This document shows, piece after piece, positions 16,466 through 27,758 of a DNA stretch of 64,000 nt. Position 1 is the stretch's first letter. The number at the start of each line of letters is the position of its first letter. The position numbers and the translations under genes are program-made. The notes beneath the pieces are model-generated. The model was not told where the DNA came from. It searched no databases and worked only from the letters and a program-made list of their open reading frames with translations. This DNA comes from Pseudomonas synxantha BG33R (GTDB lineage: Bacteria > Pseudomonadota > Gammaproteobacteria > Pseudomonadales > Pseudomonadaceae). The DNA lies in assembly GCF_000263715.2 (NCBI RefSeq), contig NZ_CM001514.1:4467674-4531673 (forward strand), read 5' to 3'.

Positions 16466-17451
16466 GTGGCCTCCTTGTATGCGGCCAAAGCCTCGTCCAA
16501 CCGCAACCAGTCGGCTTCGGTGTCGGGCAAACCGAAACGCACGCTGCTGTCGTGCACAAACAGGCGCAGCAGGATGCCGCGCTGGGCCATGAATTCGTGC
16601 AGGCGCTCGGCATGAGGCGTGATCAGCCACTGGAACAATGCGCAGCCGCCGTGGGGTTGAAAGCCTCTGCGCTCAAGCAGTTCGAACAAGCGCTGGCCCG
16701 CTTCGATGCATCGATTGCGCTGGCGGGTGTGCCCATCCGTATCGCGCAGGCACGCTTGGCCCAATACCCGCGTCGGCCCGCTGACTGCCCAGGGCCCGAC
16801 CTGTTCGGCCAGCAACTTGAGCAACTTGCGTTCGGCCAGCACAAAGCCCAGGCGTACACCGGCCAGGCCGAAAAACTTGCCGAACGAACGCAGTACGATC
16901 AAACCGACCTGATCGGCATGGCTCGCCAGGCTTGAATCGGGGGTCACGTCCATGAACGCTTCGTCCACCACCAGCCAGCCACCGCGCTGGACCAGCCGTG
17001 CATGCCAGTCCAGCAAACGTTGCGGGGACAGGCTCAGGCCCGTGGGGTTGTTGGGGTTGACCACCACCAGCACGTCGAGGCTGTCGAGGAAAAAGTCGAC
17101 CTCCTGCTCCTGCACTTCACGCACCACATAACCGGCGCGGCGCCAGGCTTCGGCGTGCTCGGCATAGCAAGGCGAAAGCACGCCGACCTTGCCGGAGCGG
17201 CGCAGGCGCGGCAGCAACTGGATCGCGGCCTGGGAGCCCGGCACCGGCAACAACTGGGCGGCGCCGTAATACTCGCAGGCGGCCCTCTCCAGGCCATCAT
17301 CGGTTTCCGGCAAGCGGGCCCAGGCACGCAGCGGGATCTCGGGAATCGGCCACGGCCAGGGCGCCAGGCCACTGGACAGATCAAGCCAATCCGCTTCGGC
17401 AATCCCGTATTCAATCGCGGCCTTTCGCAGCCGACCACCGTGTTCAAGCAT
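16462..17451 (-). CDS. cobD: Threonine-phosphate decarboxylase, PLP-dependent
   Basis: 329 residues of aminotransferase fold type I. The PLP-binding lysine lies in '[17 protein letters not shown]', and 'NPNNPTGL' and 'VVDEAFMD' are the cofactor-ring and aspartate motifs. It produces (R)-1-amino-2-propanol O-2-phosphate, the linker joining the corrin ring to the lower nucleotide. It is named cobC in the Pseudomonas/P. denitrificans scheme, which can be confused with the phosphatase in this same cluster. Its start overlaps the end of cbiB by 8 bases, so the two are translationally linked. Confidence 0.94.
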   Translation of the reverse strand: MLEHGGRLRKAAIEYGIAEADWLDLSSGLAPWPWPIPEIPLRAWARLPETDDGLERAACEYYGAAQLLPVPGSQAAIQLLPRLRRSGKVGVLSPCYAEHAEAWRRAGYVVREVQEQEVDFFLDSLDVLVVVNPNNPTGLSLSPQRLLDWHARLVQRGGWLVVDEAFMDVTPDSSLASHADQVGLIVLRSFGKFFGLAGVRLGFVLAERKLLKLLAEQVGPWAVSGPTRVLGQACLRDTDGHTRQRNRCIEAGQRLFELLERRGFQPHGGCALFQWLITPHAERLHEFMAQRGILLRLFVHDSSVRFGLPDTEADWLRLDEALAAYKEAT

Positions 17452-18352
17452 AGATTTGCGCCCCTACACACAAGACCAGCAGCCACAACCATACGCCGCG
17501 CTGCACCAGGTGCCAGCCACGATCAATGGAGTCGGCATCGGCCGGCGGGCCTTCGCCCAACTGCGGGCGCTGATGCACCTCGCCGTGATAAATCGCTGCG
17601 CCACCGAGTTCGACGCCCAACGCACCGGCACCGGCAGCCATCACCGGACCGGCGTTAGGGCTGTCCCACGTCGGGCCCTGGGTGCGCCAGCATTTGAGGG
17701 CCAGACGGGTTTTGCCCAATAGCGCGTAGGTCAAGGCCACCAGTCGCGCAGGAATGTAGTTGAGCACATCGTCGATCTTTGCAGCCGCCCAGCCAAAACG
17801 CTCAAAGCGCTCGTTGCGATAGCCCCACATGGCGTCGAGGGTGTTGCTCAGGCGATAAAGCACCACGCCTGGCACGCCTGCCACCACAAACCAGAACAAC
17901 GCGGCGAATACCGCATCGCTGCCGTTCTCCAGCACCGACTCGGTTGCGGCGCGCGCAACTTCGGTGCGGTCCAGTTCGCTGGTCTGGCGGCTGACCAGGT
18001 AACTCACGCGTTTGCGTGCCTCATCCAGATCATCGCTGCGCAGGGCCTGGGCCACCGGCGTCACATGCTCGCCCAGGCTGCGCATGCCCAAGGCGCAGTA
18101 CAACGCCAGGATTTCCAGGAGCCAGCCGATATAAGGCGCCCACGATAACGCGGTGGCCAGCAAGGTCAGAGGCACCACTGCGATAAACCACGCGGTCACG
18201 CCATGGCTGCGCCAGCCACGCCCACCGCTATTGAAACGCTGCTCGATGCGCCCGGCGAAGTTGCCGAACGCCACCAGCGGATGCCAGCGCCTGGGTTCAC
18301 CCAGCAGCGCATCCAGCGCCACCGCAGCGACACACAGCAAGGCCACACTCAT
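17444..18352 (-). CDS. cbiB: Adenosylcobinamide-phosphate synthase, membrane protein
   Basis: 302 residues with about five hydrophobic segments. It carries CbiB motifs: '[20 protein letters not shown]' at the N-terminus, '[10 protein letters not shown]', '[20 protein letters not shown]' and '[17 protein letters not shown]'. It attaches the aminopropanol-phosphate arm to cobyric acid. It is cobD in the Pseudomonas scheme. ATG 18352 overlaps the bluB stop as ATGA, which decides the start over the longer frame beginning at 18367. Confidence 0.95.
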   Translation of the reverse strand: MSVALLCVAAVALDALLGEPRRWHPLVAFGNFAGRIEQRFNSGGRGWRSHGVTAWFIAVVPLTLLATALSWAPYIGWLLEILALYCALGMRSLGEHVTPVAQALRSDDLDEARKRVSYLVSRQTSELDRTEVARAATESVLENGSDAVFAALFWFVVAGVPGVVLYRLSNTLDAMWGYRNERFERFGWAAAKIDDVLNYIPARLVALTYALLGKTRLALKCWRTQGPTWDSPNAGPVMAAGAGALGVELGGAAIYHGEVHQRPQLGEGPPADADSIDRGWHLVQRGVWLWLLVLCVGAQIYA

Positions 18353-18995
18353 TGACTCACTCCCCACGTGTTTTCATACAGCATGTCACTCAGCGGCCGC
18401 GGCTCGGTCCAGCCTTCGAGCTGCAACATCGGTGCCGGGTAGAACTCAGCCACCGGCCCCAGGCACAGTACGGCCAGGGGTTTCGCGCCGGGTGGCAGAC
18501 CCAGCAGTTCGGCCAACGCCTGGGGTTCGAACAGCGACACCCAGCCCATGCCCAGGCCTTCCACGCGCGCCGCCAGCCACAGGTTCTGGATTGCGCAAGA
18601 TAGAGACGCCATGTCCATTTCCGGCAAGGTGCGGCGCCCGAAGATGTGGCGCTCGCGATCATCCATCAGTGCAGCCACCAGTACCTCGGCGCAGTCGTTG
18701 ATGCCTTCGACCTTGAGCTTCATGAAGTCATCGGAGCGCTCGCCCAGGGCCTGCGCGGTGCGCACGCGCTCTTCTTCCACCAACTGCTGGATCTGGCTGC
18801 GCAACCGGCGGTCGCTGATACGGATAAAACGCCATGGCTGCATCAGACCTACACTGGGTGCCTGGTGCGCGGCCTGGAGCAAGCGGTGCAACAGTTCCGG
18901 AGCAACGCTGCCGCCGGTGAAGTGGCGCATGTCGCGGCGTTCGGCGATGGCACGGTAGACGGCCTGGCGGTCGGCCTCGGGGAAGGCGTTGTCAG

Positions 18996-18999
<4 letters not shown>
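18349..18999 (-). CDS. bluB: 5,6-Dimethylbenzimidazole synthase
   Basis: 216 residues with a nitroreductase-like flavin fold: '[11 protein letters not shown]' near the N-terminus, '[14 protein letters not shown]' and '[14 protein letters not shown]'. It cleaves reduced FMN with oxygen to make the lower ligand base for CobT. Its presence implies aerobic de novo synthesis of the dimethylbenzimidazole form of B12. GAGG precedes ATG 18999. Its start overlaps the CobB stop as ATGA, which lies at the edge of a REP element. Confidence 0.95.
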
Positions 19000-20383
<1,384 letters not shown>

Positions 20384-20387
<4 letters not shown>

Positions 20388-20995
20388 AGTTCGACGCCCT
20401 TCTGTGCCTTGATACCGGCCTGGAAGGCGTGCTTGAGCATGCCCATTTCGGTGACGGTGTCGCCCATTTCGATCAATTCAGGCTTGGCACCACGGCCAGT
20501 GACCACCACATGCTGCATCGGCGGGCGGGCTTGCAGGTCGCTTAGCACCTGGTCCAGGTCGAGGTAGCCGTGCTTGAGAGCGATGTTCAGTTCATCCAGC
20601 ACCACCAGGCCAATGGAAGGGTCATTGAGCATTGCCCGCGACACCGCCCAGGCTGCTTCGGCGGCGGCGATATCGCGTTGACGATCCTGGGTTTCCCAGG
20701 TGAAGCCTTCGCCCATGACGTGGAAGCGAACTTGCTCGGGGAAGCGCCGAAAGAACAGCTCTTCGCCTGTGCTGTTGCGGCCCTTGATGAACTGCACCAC
20801 ACCGCACTGCATGCCGTGGCCCATGGCGCGGGCCAACATGCCGAAGGCCGAACTGCTCTTGCCTTTGCCGTTGCCGGTCAATACCAGCAACAAGCCGCAC
20901 TCATTCGGCGAATTGGCGATGCGCTCGTCGATCACGGCTTTTTTGCGCAACATGCGCGCCAGGTGGCGTTCGTCGCGGTCGGGGGAATCGGTCAT
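20384..20995 (-). CDS. cobO: Corrinoid adenosyltransferase
   Basis: 203 residues. The P-loop is 'VLTGNGKGKSSSAFGMLARA', followed by 'GVVQFIKGRNSTGEE' and 'VLDELNIALKHGYLDLDQVL', all CobA/CobO signatures. It transfers the adenosyl group of ATP to the cobalt of corrinoids. It is the first gene after the riboswitch, with GGAGAG before ATG 20995. The longer frame to 21091 runs into the riboswitch leader and is rejected. Confidence 0.96.
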
Positions 20996-21033
20996 GGCAG
21001 CTCTCCGTTGGGGCTGGACAAAAACGGCGGGCA

Positions 21034-21087
21034 GGAAAAAGAAAAAACAGACAGCCAAGCATCGCCCACCGTGATGCTGTTGAATGT
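21034..21087 (-). terminator. Possible riboswitch-controlled attenuator
   Basis: Read on the minus strand after the riboswitch, the bases ACAGC (with an inner ATC/GAT pairing) can pair with GCTGT and are followed by the U-rich stretch TGTTTTTTCTTTTTCC. This would be a transcription terminator acting as the expression platform. The stem is short, so translational control remains possible. Confidence 0.45.
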
Positions 21088-21312
21088 TCAAGGCCGGTCT
21101 CCGGACTCATGAGTGGCGCGTCTTGTCGAAGCAGCCGAGGGCGCGCCTTCCCATATCGCGGGCGATACAGTGGCAAACAGCACCGTCTTGACTCATTTAC
21201 CGTTGCGGGGGCAGCGCCGGAATCGCGGCAGCACTGTGTACAAGTGCGCTCGCTCACCGGCTTCCCTGTTTCACCCTGTCGACGCGCACGCCACAGAGCA
21301 CCTGGAACAAGC
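21088..21312 (-). promoter_or_regulatory. Cobalamin (adenosylcobalamin) riboswitch
   Basis: On the minus strand the leader contains the conserved riboswitch core in order: 'AGGTGCTCTGTGG', 'GAAACAGGGAAGCCGGTG', 'GCTGCCCCCGCAACGGTAA', 'TTGCCACTGTAT', 'GGGAAGGC', and the B12 box 'GAGTCCGGAGACCGGCC'. This is an essentially complete match to the cobalamin riboswitch consensus. It lies about 90 bases before cobO and should shut off the cob cluster when adenosylcobalamin is plentiful. Confidence 0.96.
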
Positions 21313-21419
21313 CGCGAAGGTTAGTGGGTTGGGGGTGGAGCGTCAATTAAAGCTGGCCTTGTACTTGAACCATCCGTACAGCGTGCTTCTCTACCCTTAC
21401 AGGTATCAAGGAGAAAACC

Positions 21420-22733
21420 ATGCCTAAAACCCGACTGGCCTTACTGATCATGCTCACCGGCAGCCTCGCCGCCTGCGGCGAAAGCTCCACCTTGCAAGTC
21501 TCCGATGGCACCGGGCCCTCGCCCAAACTGCCGGAGCCGAACAAGACGCTGATTCCCACCGTCAACATCGCCCCGGCGATCGGTTGGCCTGAAGGCGCCA
21601 AGCCAACGGCTGCCGCCGGCACCCAAGTGGCCGCATTCGCCGAGGGCCTGGAGCATCCACGCTGGCTCTACGTACTGCCCAACGGCGACGTGTTGGTGGC
21701 CGAGACCAATGCGCCACCCAAGCCAGACGACACCAAAGGCGTGCGGGGTTGGGTGATGGAAAAAGTCATGGGCCGCGCCGGTGCCGGTGTGCCGAGCCCG
21801 AACCGCATTACGTTGTTGCGCGATGCCGATCATGACGGCGTGGCCGAAACGCGTACGGTATTTCTGCAAAATCTGAATTCGCCGTTTGGCATGACACTGG
21901 TGGGCAACGACCTGTACGTGGCGGACTCGGACAAGTTGCTGCGTTTTCCTTATCAGCCAGGTGAAACCGCAATCACATCCCCAGGCACAACAGTCGTGGA
22001 GTTGCCAGGTGGCCCCTTGAACCACCACTGGACGAAAAATGTGGTGGCCAGCAAGGATGGCAGCAAGTTGTATGTGAGCGTCGGCTCCAACAGCAACGTC
22101 GGTGAAAATGGCCTGGACGCCGAACAAGGCCGCGCGGCCATCTGGGAAGTTGATCGCGCCACCGGCCAACACCGCATTTTCGCCTCCGGCCTGCGCAACC
22201 CCAACGGCATGGCCTGGGAGCCACAGAGCGGCAAACTGTGGACTGCGGTGAACGAGCGCGATGAAATCGGCAGCGACCTGGTGCCGGACTACATCACCTC
22301 AGTCAAGGATGGCGGCTTCTATGGCTGGCCCTTCAGCTATTACGGCCAGCATGTGGATGTGCGCGTCACGCCGCAAAACCTGGATTTGGTTGCCAAAGCC
22401 ATCACGCCAGACTACGCGGTAGGCCCGCACACCGCTTCACTGGGGCTGACCTTCGCCGAGGGCAGCAAGTTGCCTGCGCAATTCAGCAACGGCGCGTTTA
22501 TCGGCCAGCATGGTTCGTGGAATCGCAAGCCGCACAGTGGTTACAAGGTGATTTTTGTGCCGTTTGAAGGAGGCCAGCCGAAAGGACAGCCGGTGGATGT
22601 GCTGACGGGGTTTCTCAACAGCGACGAGAAAGCCATGGGCCGGCCGGTGGGCGTGGTGATCGACCAGCAAGGGGATTTGCTGGTGGCTGATGATGTGGGC
22701 AATAAGGTGTGGCAGGTGTCGGCAGCCAAATAA
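21420..22733 (+). CDS. PQQ-dependent sugar (sorbosone-type) dehydrogenase, lipoprotein
   Basis: 437 residues. The N-terminus is a lipoprotein signal ([19 protein letters not shown], lipobox Cys19). The rest is a six-bladed beta-propeller of the soluble glucose/sorbosone dehydrogenase type: '[20 protein letters not shown]', '[20 protein letters not shown]', '[12 protein letters not shown]', '[14 protein letters not shown]' and '[16 protein letters not shown]'. The family oxidises aldoses or related compounds in the periplasm using PQQ and calcium; the exact substrate is unknown. AAGGAG precedes ATG 21420. It diverges from the riboswitch-led cob cluster, and a REP follows it. Confidence 0.92.
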   Translation: MPKTRLALLIMLTGSLAACGESSTLQVSDGTGPSPKLPEPNKTLIPTVNIAPAIGWPEGAKPTAAAGTQVAAFAEGLEHPRWLYVLPNGDVLVAETNAPPKPDDTKGVRGWVMEKVMGRAGAGVPSPNRITLLRDADHDGVAETRTVFLQNLNSPFGMTLVGNDLYVADSDKLLRFPYQPGETAITSPGTTVVELPGGPLNHHWTKNVVASKDGSKLYVSVGSNSNVGENGLDAEQGRAAIWEVDRATGQHRIFASGLRNPNGMAWEPQSGKLWTAVNERDEIGSDLVPDYITSVKDGGFYGWPFSYYGQHVDVRVTPQNLDLVAKAITPDYAVGPHTASLGLTFAEGSKLPAQFSNGAFIGQHGSWNRKPHSGYKVIFVPFEGGQPKGQPVDVLTGFLNSDEKAMGRPVGVVIDQQGDLLVADDVGNKVWQVSAAK

Positions 22734-22757
22734 CTCACCTCAAACACACCACAAAAT

Positions 22758-22786
22758 AATGTGGGAGCAAGCCCCCTCCCACATTT
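22758..22786. repeat. REP element between convergent genes
   Basis: [25 protein letters not shown] REP with one arm shortened. It lies between the convergent sugar dehydrogenase and NlpC/P60 genes and may also act as a terminator. Confidence 0.85.
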
Positions 22787-22801
22787 GGATCTATGTACGA
22801 C

Positions 22802-23341
22802 TCAAGGGTTGCGTGCCAGATTCCCCGGTAAAACCCGTTTCGCACTCAGGTAGGCATTCTGCCAATACGCTTTGGATAGCGTGTCGAGCTTAACCGTACC
22901 GCCGGTTTGCGGCGCATGCACAAAGCGCCCTTCCCCGACATAGATTCCCGCATGGCTGACCCGTGAACCACCGCCTGTGGCGAAGAACAGCAAGTCACCG
23001 GTTTGCAGGTTCTGCTCGCTGACGTCCTGGCCACGCATCACGATCAGTTCGCGGGTGGTGCGCGGCAGGGAAATGCCGGCGGCGTCGCGGAACACAAAGC
23101 CGATCAGGCCACTGCAATCAAACCCCGAATCCGGTGTGTTGCCGCCCCAGCGATAAGGCGTGCCGACCAGGCCCAACGCACGGAAGAGCACGTCTTCGGC
23201 AGCCGGCGAAAAATTCTGGGTGGCGTAGTTGAATACCGGCTTGGGCTTGACCGCTACAGGCGCGGGCGGCGGTGGGCGGCTGGCGCAGGCGCTGAGCAGC
23301 GCGGCGCAAACAATGAGCATCAGGCGGGCCGAGGTCGACAT
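22802..23341 (-). CDS. NlpC/P60 family lipoprotein (cell-wall endopeptidase), copy 1
   Basis: 179 residues. It has a lipoprotein signal (lipobox Cys19 in LLSAC), a Pro-rich linker, and the NlpC/P60 domain with the catalytic triad visible: Cys76 in 'GFDCSGLIG', His130 in 'RVSHAGIYVG' and the polar residue His142 in 'RFVHAP'. The family cuts the stem peptide of peptidoglycan between D-Glu and diaminopimelate. ATG 23341 is preferred over the longer frame because it begins the signal peptide. It follows a second copy on the same strand. Confidence 0.93.
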   Translation of the reverse strand: MSTSARLMLIVCAALLSACASRPPPPAPVAVKPKPVFNYATQNFSPAAEDVLFRALGLVGTPYRWGGNTPDSGFDCSGLIGFVFRDAAGISLPRTTRELIVMRGQDVSEQNLQTGDLLFFATGGGSRVSHAGIYVGEGRFVHAPQTGGTVKLDTLSKAYWQNAYLSAKRVLPGNLARNP

Positions 23342-23485
23342 GTGCAGAACAATCCTGGTCTGGATGCGGCTTTCGCTGCCGAACGTTGAAAACCAGAACG
23401 CGCAAGCAAAGCTCGCGCGAACGGATAACAACAATGTCCAGGGATTCTAGCGCTTACACGTCAAACTTCAAGTATCACTTTAACT

Positions 23486-24115
23486 TTACTTACTAGCGGT
23501 AACCGTAGTCGGGGCCATGGCGAGTGCGCGCTTGGCTTCGATGAAGGTTTTGCTCCAGTAGCTGTCGCCCAGGTTATCGACCCGAACACCACCGCTGCGG
23601 CGGCTGCTGGAGTGGATAAACTGATTATCGCCCAGGTAGATACCGGCGTGGCTGACACGACCACGGCCACTGGTACTAAAGAAAAGCAGATCGCCCGGCT
23701 TGAGGTTGTTGCGTGCGACCAACGGTGCATCCACGTTGATCATTTCGCGGGTGGAGCGAGGCAGGTTCATGCCAGCTTCTTCACGAAACAGATAACCGAT
23801 GAAACCGCTGCAATCGAAACCGGCTTCAGAGGTGCCGCCAAAACGGTAACGAGTACCGATCAGGGACTTGCCGCGTTCAAGAATGCTGTCGGCCAGAAGG
23901 GGCAGCTGGTAAGGCTTGCTGTCTGAAAACTCGGCGAGTTCTTTTTCGGTTGCCATCTCTTCTTCATAAACAGAAGCAGACTGTGCAGCAACGAACTTGG
24001 CCTGATTTTGAACCTGTGGTTTGGGCTGTTCTGCCACCTGTTGAGGGTGGGAGGCGCAACCAAACAATAGGGTAACGAGTGCGAGAGGCACGAGGGGTGC
24101 GAAGCGATTTAGCAT
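23486..24115 (-). CDS. NlpC/P60 family lipoprotein (cell-wall endopeptidase), copy 2
   Basis: 209 residues. The lipobox is LLFGC (Cys20), followed by a Gln-rich linker. The catalytic domain has Cys102 in 'GFDCSGFIG', His156 in 'RVSHAGIYLG' and His168 in 'QFIHSS'. It shares the domain and many core positions with the copy encoded 145 bases downstream, so the two look like an old tandem duplication (they match the PA1198/PA1199 type of pair in my memory). An upstream GTG at 24121 is an alternative start. The next gene upstream is hda. Confidence 0.93.
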   Translation of the reverse strand: MLNRFAPLVPLALVTLLFGCASHPQQVAEQPKPQVQNQAKFVAAQSASVYEEEMATEKELAEFSDSKPYQLPLLADSILERGKSLIGTRYRFGGTSEAGFDCSGFIGYLFREEAGMNLPRSTREMINVDAPLVARNNLKPGDLLFFSTSGRGRVSHAGIYLGDNQFIHSSSRRSGGVRVDNLGDSYWSKTFIEAKRALAMAPTTVTASK

Positions 24116-24324
24116 GGGCACGACCGTGGCTGATGTGTAAAGAAGCCGAGACTATGCCCTCTATCACATCGATTTGCAAATTCAATCGTGATCTATGTGA
24201 CTTATTGTTTGGACTATGCCATCTAAGCCGTAATTCCATTTATCACTGCACTTGCGTGGCCCGCTGGGCTCAAACGCAGGTTTTCTGGCGCCCGTAAATT
24301 GCCGATTGCTGGCAAATCAACGCC

Positions 24325-25029
24325 TTACCAACCCAGTGTTTCTTTGAGGAAAGGAATCGTCAATTTTCTTTGCGCCTGCAAGGAGGCCTGGTCAAGCTGC
24401 TCAAGCAAATCGAACAGCGCGCTCATGCTGCGGGTGCCACGAGTCAGGATAAAGTGCCCGACTTCGTCGGTCAGGTGCAGGCCACGTCGGGAAGCACGCA
24501 GCTGCAGGGCACGCAACTTGTCCTCATCGGACAACGGGCGCATCTGGAAGATCAGCGCCAGGGTCAGGCGCGACTTGAGGTCGGCCAGCTTCACCGGCAG
24601 CTCACGAGGCGATGTGGAAGCGGCGATCAGCAAACGACGACCGCTGTCGCGCAGGCGGTTGAACAGGTGAAACAGCGCTTCTTCCCAATCCGCCTTGCCG
24701 GCCACCGCCTGCAAGTCGTCCAGGCACACCAGTTCGTATTGCTCAAGGTTGTCGAAGATGCCGACACCGCGGTCCATCAACTCGGCCAGGGGCAAATACA
24801 CTGCCGGCTCGCCCATCTGTTCGAAACGCAGGCACGCGGCCTGCAACAGGTGGGTACGCCCCACGCCATGCTTGCCCCACAGATAGATCAGGCTTTCAGT
24901 CCACCCGGCGTCGGCTTCGCAAAGCCGCTCCACATAGCCGAGTGCAGCGGCATTGGCGCCTGGGTAGTAATTGATAAAGGTAGCGTCATCACGCAGACGC
25001 ACACCTAGGGGCAGCTGAATCGGTTTCAT
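24325..25029 (-). CDS. hda: DnaA regulatory inactivator Hda
   Basis: 234 residues of a DnaA-like AAA+ domain without the DNA-binding domain. The N-terminal 'IQLPLGV' is the beta-clamp-binding motif; the Walker A-like 'LWGKHGVGRTHLLQA' has Arg for Lys as is common in Hda; 'YELVCLDDLQAV' is Walker B and 'ASRRGLHLTDEVGHFI' leads into the lid. With the sliding clamp it stimulates ATP hydrolysis by DnaA, limiting re-initiation. Its context next to perM and the DUF2066 gene matches other Pseudomonas genomes. Confidence 0.94.
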   Translation of the reverse strand: MKPIQLPLGVRLRDDATFINYYPGANAAALGYVERLCEADAGWTESLIYLWGKHGVGRTHLLQAACLRFEQMGEPAVYLPLAELMDRGVGIFDNLEQYELVCLDDLQAVAGKADWEEALFHLFNRLRDSGRRLLIAASTSPRELPVKLADLKSRLTLALIFQMRPLSDEDKLRALQLRASRRGLHLTDEVGHFILTRGTRSMSALFDLLEQLDQASLQAQRKLTIPFLKETLGW

Positions 25030-25198
25030 GCTGACTGAACGGCTCCCATCGAACCGTTAGTGGCCTCTGTGTAAAGTTTGCAAAGTTTATACCCGTGACG
25101 CCGGGTGCACAATGCAGCAGACCACAAGCAAAATCAAAGGTTTGCGTTAACCTGGCGGTTTTACGCGGATTGTTTGACGCCCCCTGCCCCACAAACAA

Positions 25199-25222
25199 CA
25201 AACCCGGCCTTGGCCGGGTTTG
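25199..25222. terminator. Palindromic terminator after the PerM-type permease gene
   Basis: The near-perfect hairpin CAAACCCGGCC / GGCCGGGTTTG sits 11 bases past the permease stop, with T-rich sequence on the minus-strand side. Confidence 0.85.
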
Positions 25223-25233
25223 TGACATTGCGA

Positions 25234-26307
25234 TTACAACTCGGGCTCATCAACGCCCGTATACACGTCCGAATCCTTGTACAAGTCGTGAACATGACGC
25301 ACCAGCACCATGATCACCGCCGCCACCGGCAGCGCCAGCAGAATGCCGGTAAACCCGAACAACTCGCCACCCGCCAGGATCGCAAAGATCACCGCCACCG
25401 GGTGCAGGCCAATCCGATCGCCTACCAGCAACGGCGTCAGCACCATGCCTTCCAATGCCTGGCCGACCATGAACACCGCGACAATCCCCAGCATTGGGTA
25501 GAGGTCGCCGCCAAACTGGAACAGACCGGCCACCAGCGCCGCACCGATACCAATCACAAAGCCCATATACGGCACGATGGCTGCCAGGCCTGCGATCAAG
25601 CCGATCAACAGCCCCAGCTCCAGGCCGATGGCCATCAAGCCAGCTGCGTAGATCACCCCCAGCGCCAGCATCACCAGCAACTGACCGCGAACGAATGCCC
25701 CCAGTACTTCATGGCATTCTGCAGCAAGGGAGACGATGCGTTCTTCACGGTCACGGGGCAGCAGGCTGCGGATCTTGGCCATCATGATGTCCCAATCACG
25801 CAGCAGGTAAAACGCCACCACCGGGATCAGCACCAGGTTGGTCAACCAGCCGATCAGTGCCAGGCTCGAAGCGGTTGCCTGGCTGAGCACCACCGTAACG
25901 ATATCGGTGGTCTTGTCCATATGCTCGCTGATGGCCGCCTTGACCTTGTCGAACTTCCAGAACCCATCCGCCAACCCGAACTTGGACTGGGCCCACGGCA
26001 TTGCCGTGTGCTGCAACCAGTCGAGCATCTGCGGCGCCAGCTCGTAGAGGCGAAACAGCTGCTTGGCCAGCATCGGCACCAGTATCAACACCAGCGCCGT
26101 GATAATCAGCGTGAACAGTGCGAACACCGTGACCACGCCCAAAGTACGCGACATACCGGCTTTTTCCAGGCGATCCACCACGGGATCGAACAGATAGGCG
26201 AGCAACAGCGCCACCAGAAACGGCGTCAGGATCGAATGCAGCAAGAACACAAAACCGCACAGCAGGACTATCCCGCCAAGCCACACCCAACGACGCGTAT
26301 CCGCCAT
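25234..26307 (-). CDS. AI-2E/PerM family membrane transporter
   Basis: 357 residues with about 8 hydrophobic segments. Family features: 'LFLLHSILTPFLVALLLAYL' as an early helix pair, 'DPVVDRLEKAGMSRTLGVV', the central amphipathic domain, and 'GLIAGLAAIVPYMGFVIG' followed by 'LEGMVLTPLLVGDRIGLHPV' and 'GELFGFTGILLALPVAAV', the strongest signature. The superfamily includes exporters of autoinducer-2 and sodium/proton antiporters; which applies here is unknown. ATG 26307 has GGAG 6 bases upstream, favouring it over ATG 26319. The DUF2066 gene precedes it on the same strand. Confidence 0.92.
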   Translation of the reverse strand: MADTRRWVWLGGIVLLCGFVFLLHSILTPFLVALLLAYLFDPVVDRLEKAGMSRTLGVVTVFALFTLIITALVLILVPMLAKQLFRLYELAPQMLDWLQHTAMPWAQSKFGLADGFWKFDKVKAAISEHMDKTTDIVTVVLSQATASSLALIGWLTNLVLIPVVAFYLLRDWDIMMAKIRSLLPRDREERIVSLAAECHEVLGAFVRGQLLVMLALGVIYAAGLMAIGLELGLLIGLIAGLAAIVPYMGFVIGIGAALVAGLFQFGGDLYPMLGIVAVFMVGQALEGMVLTPLLVGDRIGLHPVAVIFAILAGGELFGFTGILLALPVAAVIMVLVRHVHDLYKDSDVYTGVDEPEL

Positions 26308-26362
26308 AAACCACTCCATCTATTATCGACGCCCTTCTTCTATATAGAAGAAGGAACACTAT

Positions 26363-27403
26363 TTACCAACGAAACCGCAGTTGCGCCTGAGGCTCAGGTA
26401 CAGCAGCCGGTTGCGTGCCATCGACCACAGGTTGCTGGGCCGGGACTTCACCTGCGGGAACTTCCTGCAACTTGGCCAGGCTCAATTGGGTACGCAACTG
26501 CTCAGCACTACCGTTGACGCGATACACAATGCGATTGCCATCCACCAACTGCGGCTGACCGCCAAAGGGTTCCAGCAACCGGCCCAGGGCGGCGTATCGC
26601 TCCAGGTTCATGCCTTGCACTTCAAGCAGCTGCTCGCTGCTCACGCCGGGCTTGACCGCAAAGCGCGGCGCCAGCTTTTGGCTGACCTCCAGCAATACAG
26701 CATCTGCCAGTGCGGCAGTATCAGCGCCTTGGACGGTACCTTGCTCAGACTTATCGCCCAGCCACAGACGCCATTTGGCCTGCCACTGATTACCTTCCTG
26801 GCGCGCATGCACAGCCAGCAACGCATCGGCTCCGTAGCGCTCGGAGGCTGCACGCAAGGGCGCAGCGTCCGCGCTTTCCAGATTCGGCGCAGTGGCAACC
26901 ACTTGCTCATCCAGGTCGCCCAGCGGCAGGCGCAACGGCAAGCCACGGTGTTGCGCGGCACGGCGCAATGTCTGGGCAACCGCCTGGCCATCACCGACCA
27001 GGCTGCTACCTTCGGTAGAATCGTTCAGCCACCAACCGAGAATCGACGGCCGATTACTGCCCCAGATCGACAGGCCGGCATCACGCAAGGCGCGATCGGT
27101 GCTGACCGGGTCGAAGTCCACTTGCAGGCTCTCGGGCGGGCCGGCGTCGTAGCCGTATTGGGTGATGATTTGTTGCGGGTCCTTGCGGATTGCCGCCAGG
27201 CCCGGGCCGTCGGCGGCCTTGGCGTCGCCGGTGAGGCGGATCACCAGGGTCTGCACGGCGCGCTGGGTGGCCTGGTCACGCTCCTGGGGCGACTGGCTGC
27301 TGACCGGTTCGAGCACTTGATAGAGGCCATTGAGGGTTTCGGCATGACTCGCCAGGCTGACCAACGACAAACAGCCCACAAAGAAGAATTTACACAGACG
27401 CAT
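26363..27403 (-). CDS. DUF2066 domain protein, exported
   Basis: 346 residues with a signal peptide (MRLCKFFFVGCLSLVSLASHA, cleavage before ETLNGLYQV). The body matches the DUF2066 pattern: 'QRAVQTLVIRLTGDAKAADG', 'IITQYGYDAGP', 'ILGWWLND' and 'LPLRLPLGDLDEQ'. The role is unknown; it is conserved beside purM and hda in pseudomonads. GGAA lies upstream of ATG 27403; the frame upstream of that is not supported. It may be co-transcribed with the permease, 55 bases downstream. Confidence 0.88.
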   Translation of the reverse strand: MRLCKFFFVGCLSLVSLASHAETLNGLYQVLEPVSSQSPQERDQATQRAVQTLVIRLTGDAKAADGPGLAAIRKDPQQIITQYGYDAGPPESLQVDFDPVSTDRALRDAGLSIWGSNRPSILGWWLNDSTEGSSLVGDGQAVAQTLRRAAQHRGLPLRLPLGDLDEQVVATAPNLESADAAPLRAASERYGADALLAVHARQEGNQWQAKWRLWLGDKSEQGTVQGADTAALADAVLLEVSQKLAPRFAVKPGVSSEQLLEVQGMNLERYAALGRLLEPFGGQPQLVDGNRIVYRVNGSAEQLRTQLSLAKLQEVPAGEVPAQQPVVDGTQPAAVPEPQAQLRFRW

Positions 27404-27758
27404 GGAAGATTCCCGAACGACAAATTTAGCGGCTGGAACAGACCGCGTGAATCGGTTTAGCCAGGCTGTGACCACAGCACCCGGCAAAACATTCACAGGG
27501 CCTCGGTAAGTTTTTGTACTGTCATAACGATAGCGGGTTCAAGGCTATACCTTAATACGCCGCTTGGCAGAGCCGATCAGCATTTTTTAACCGGCTTTTT
27601 TAATCTATATGGCCCTGCCCGTCGGCCCGAGGATGGCCGCTGCCCTTCAAGCCTGATAAAATCGCGCGCCTTCGCAGACCGTCAACGGCAGCGGCCTTTT
27701 TAAAAAGCGCCCGCCCGCTCGGTCGTTACCCCTGAATCCCCCCCTAAAGGCCTGGATC
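27404..27758. other. 355-base divergent promoter region of the DUF2066 gene and purM
   Basis: No gene is seen. It contains AT-rich blocks (TTTTTTAACC, TTTTTTAATCTATATGG) and a possible -10 TAAAAT at 27657-27662 with only a weak -35, then a short A/T-rich hairpin-like TTTTTAAAAAGC. It must hold the promoters for both flanking genes. Confidence 0.4.
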
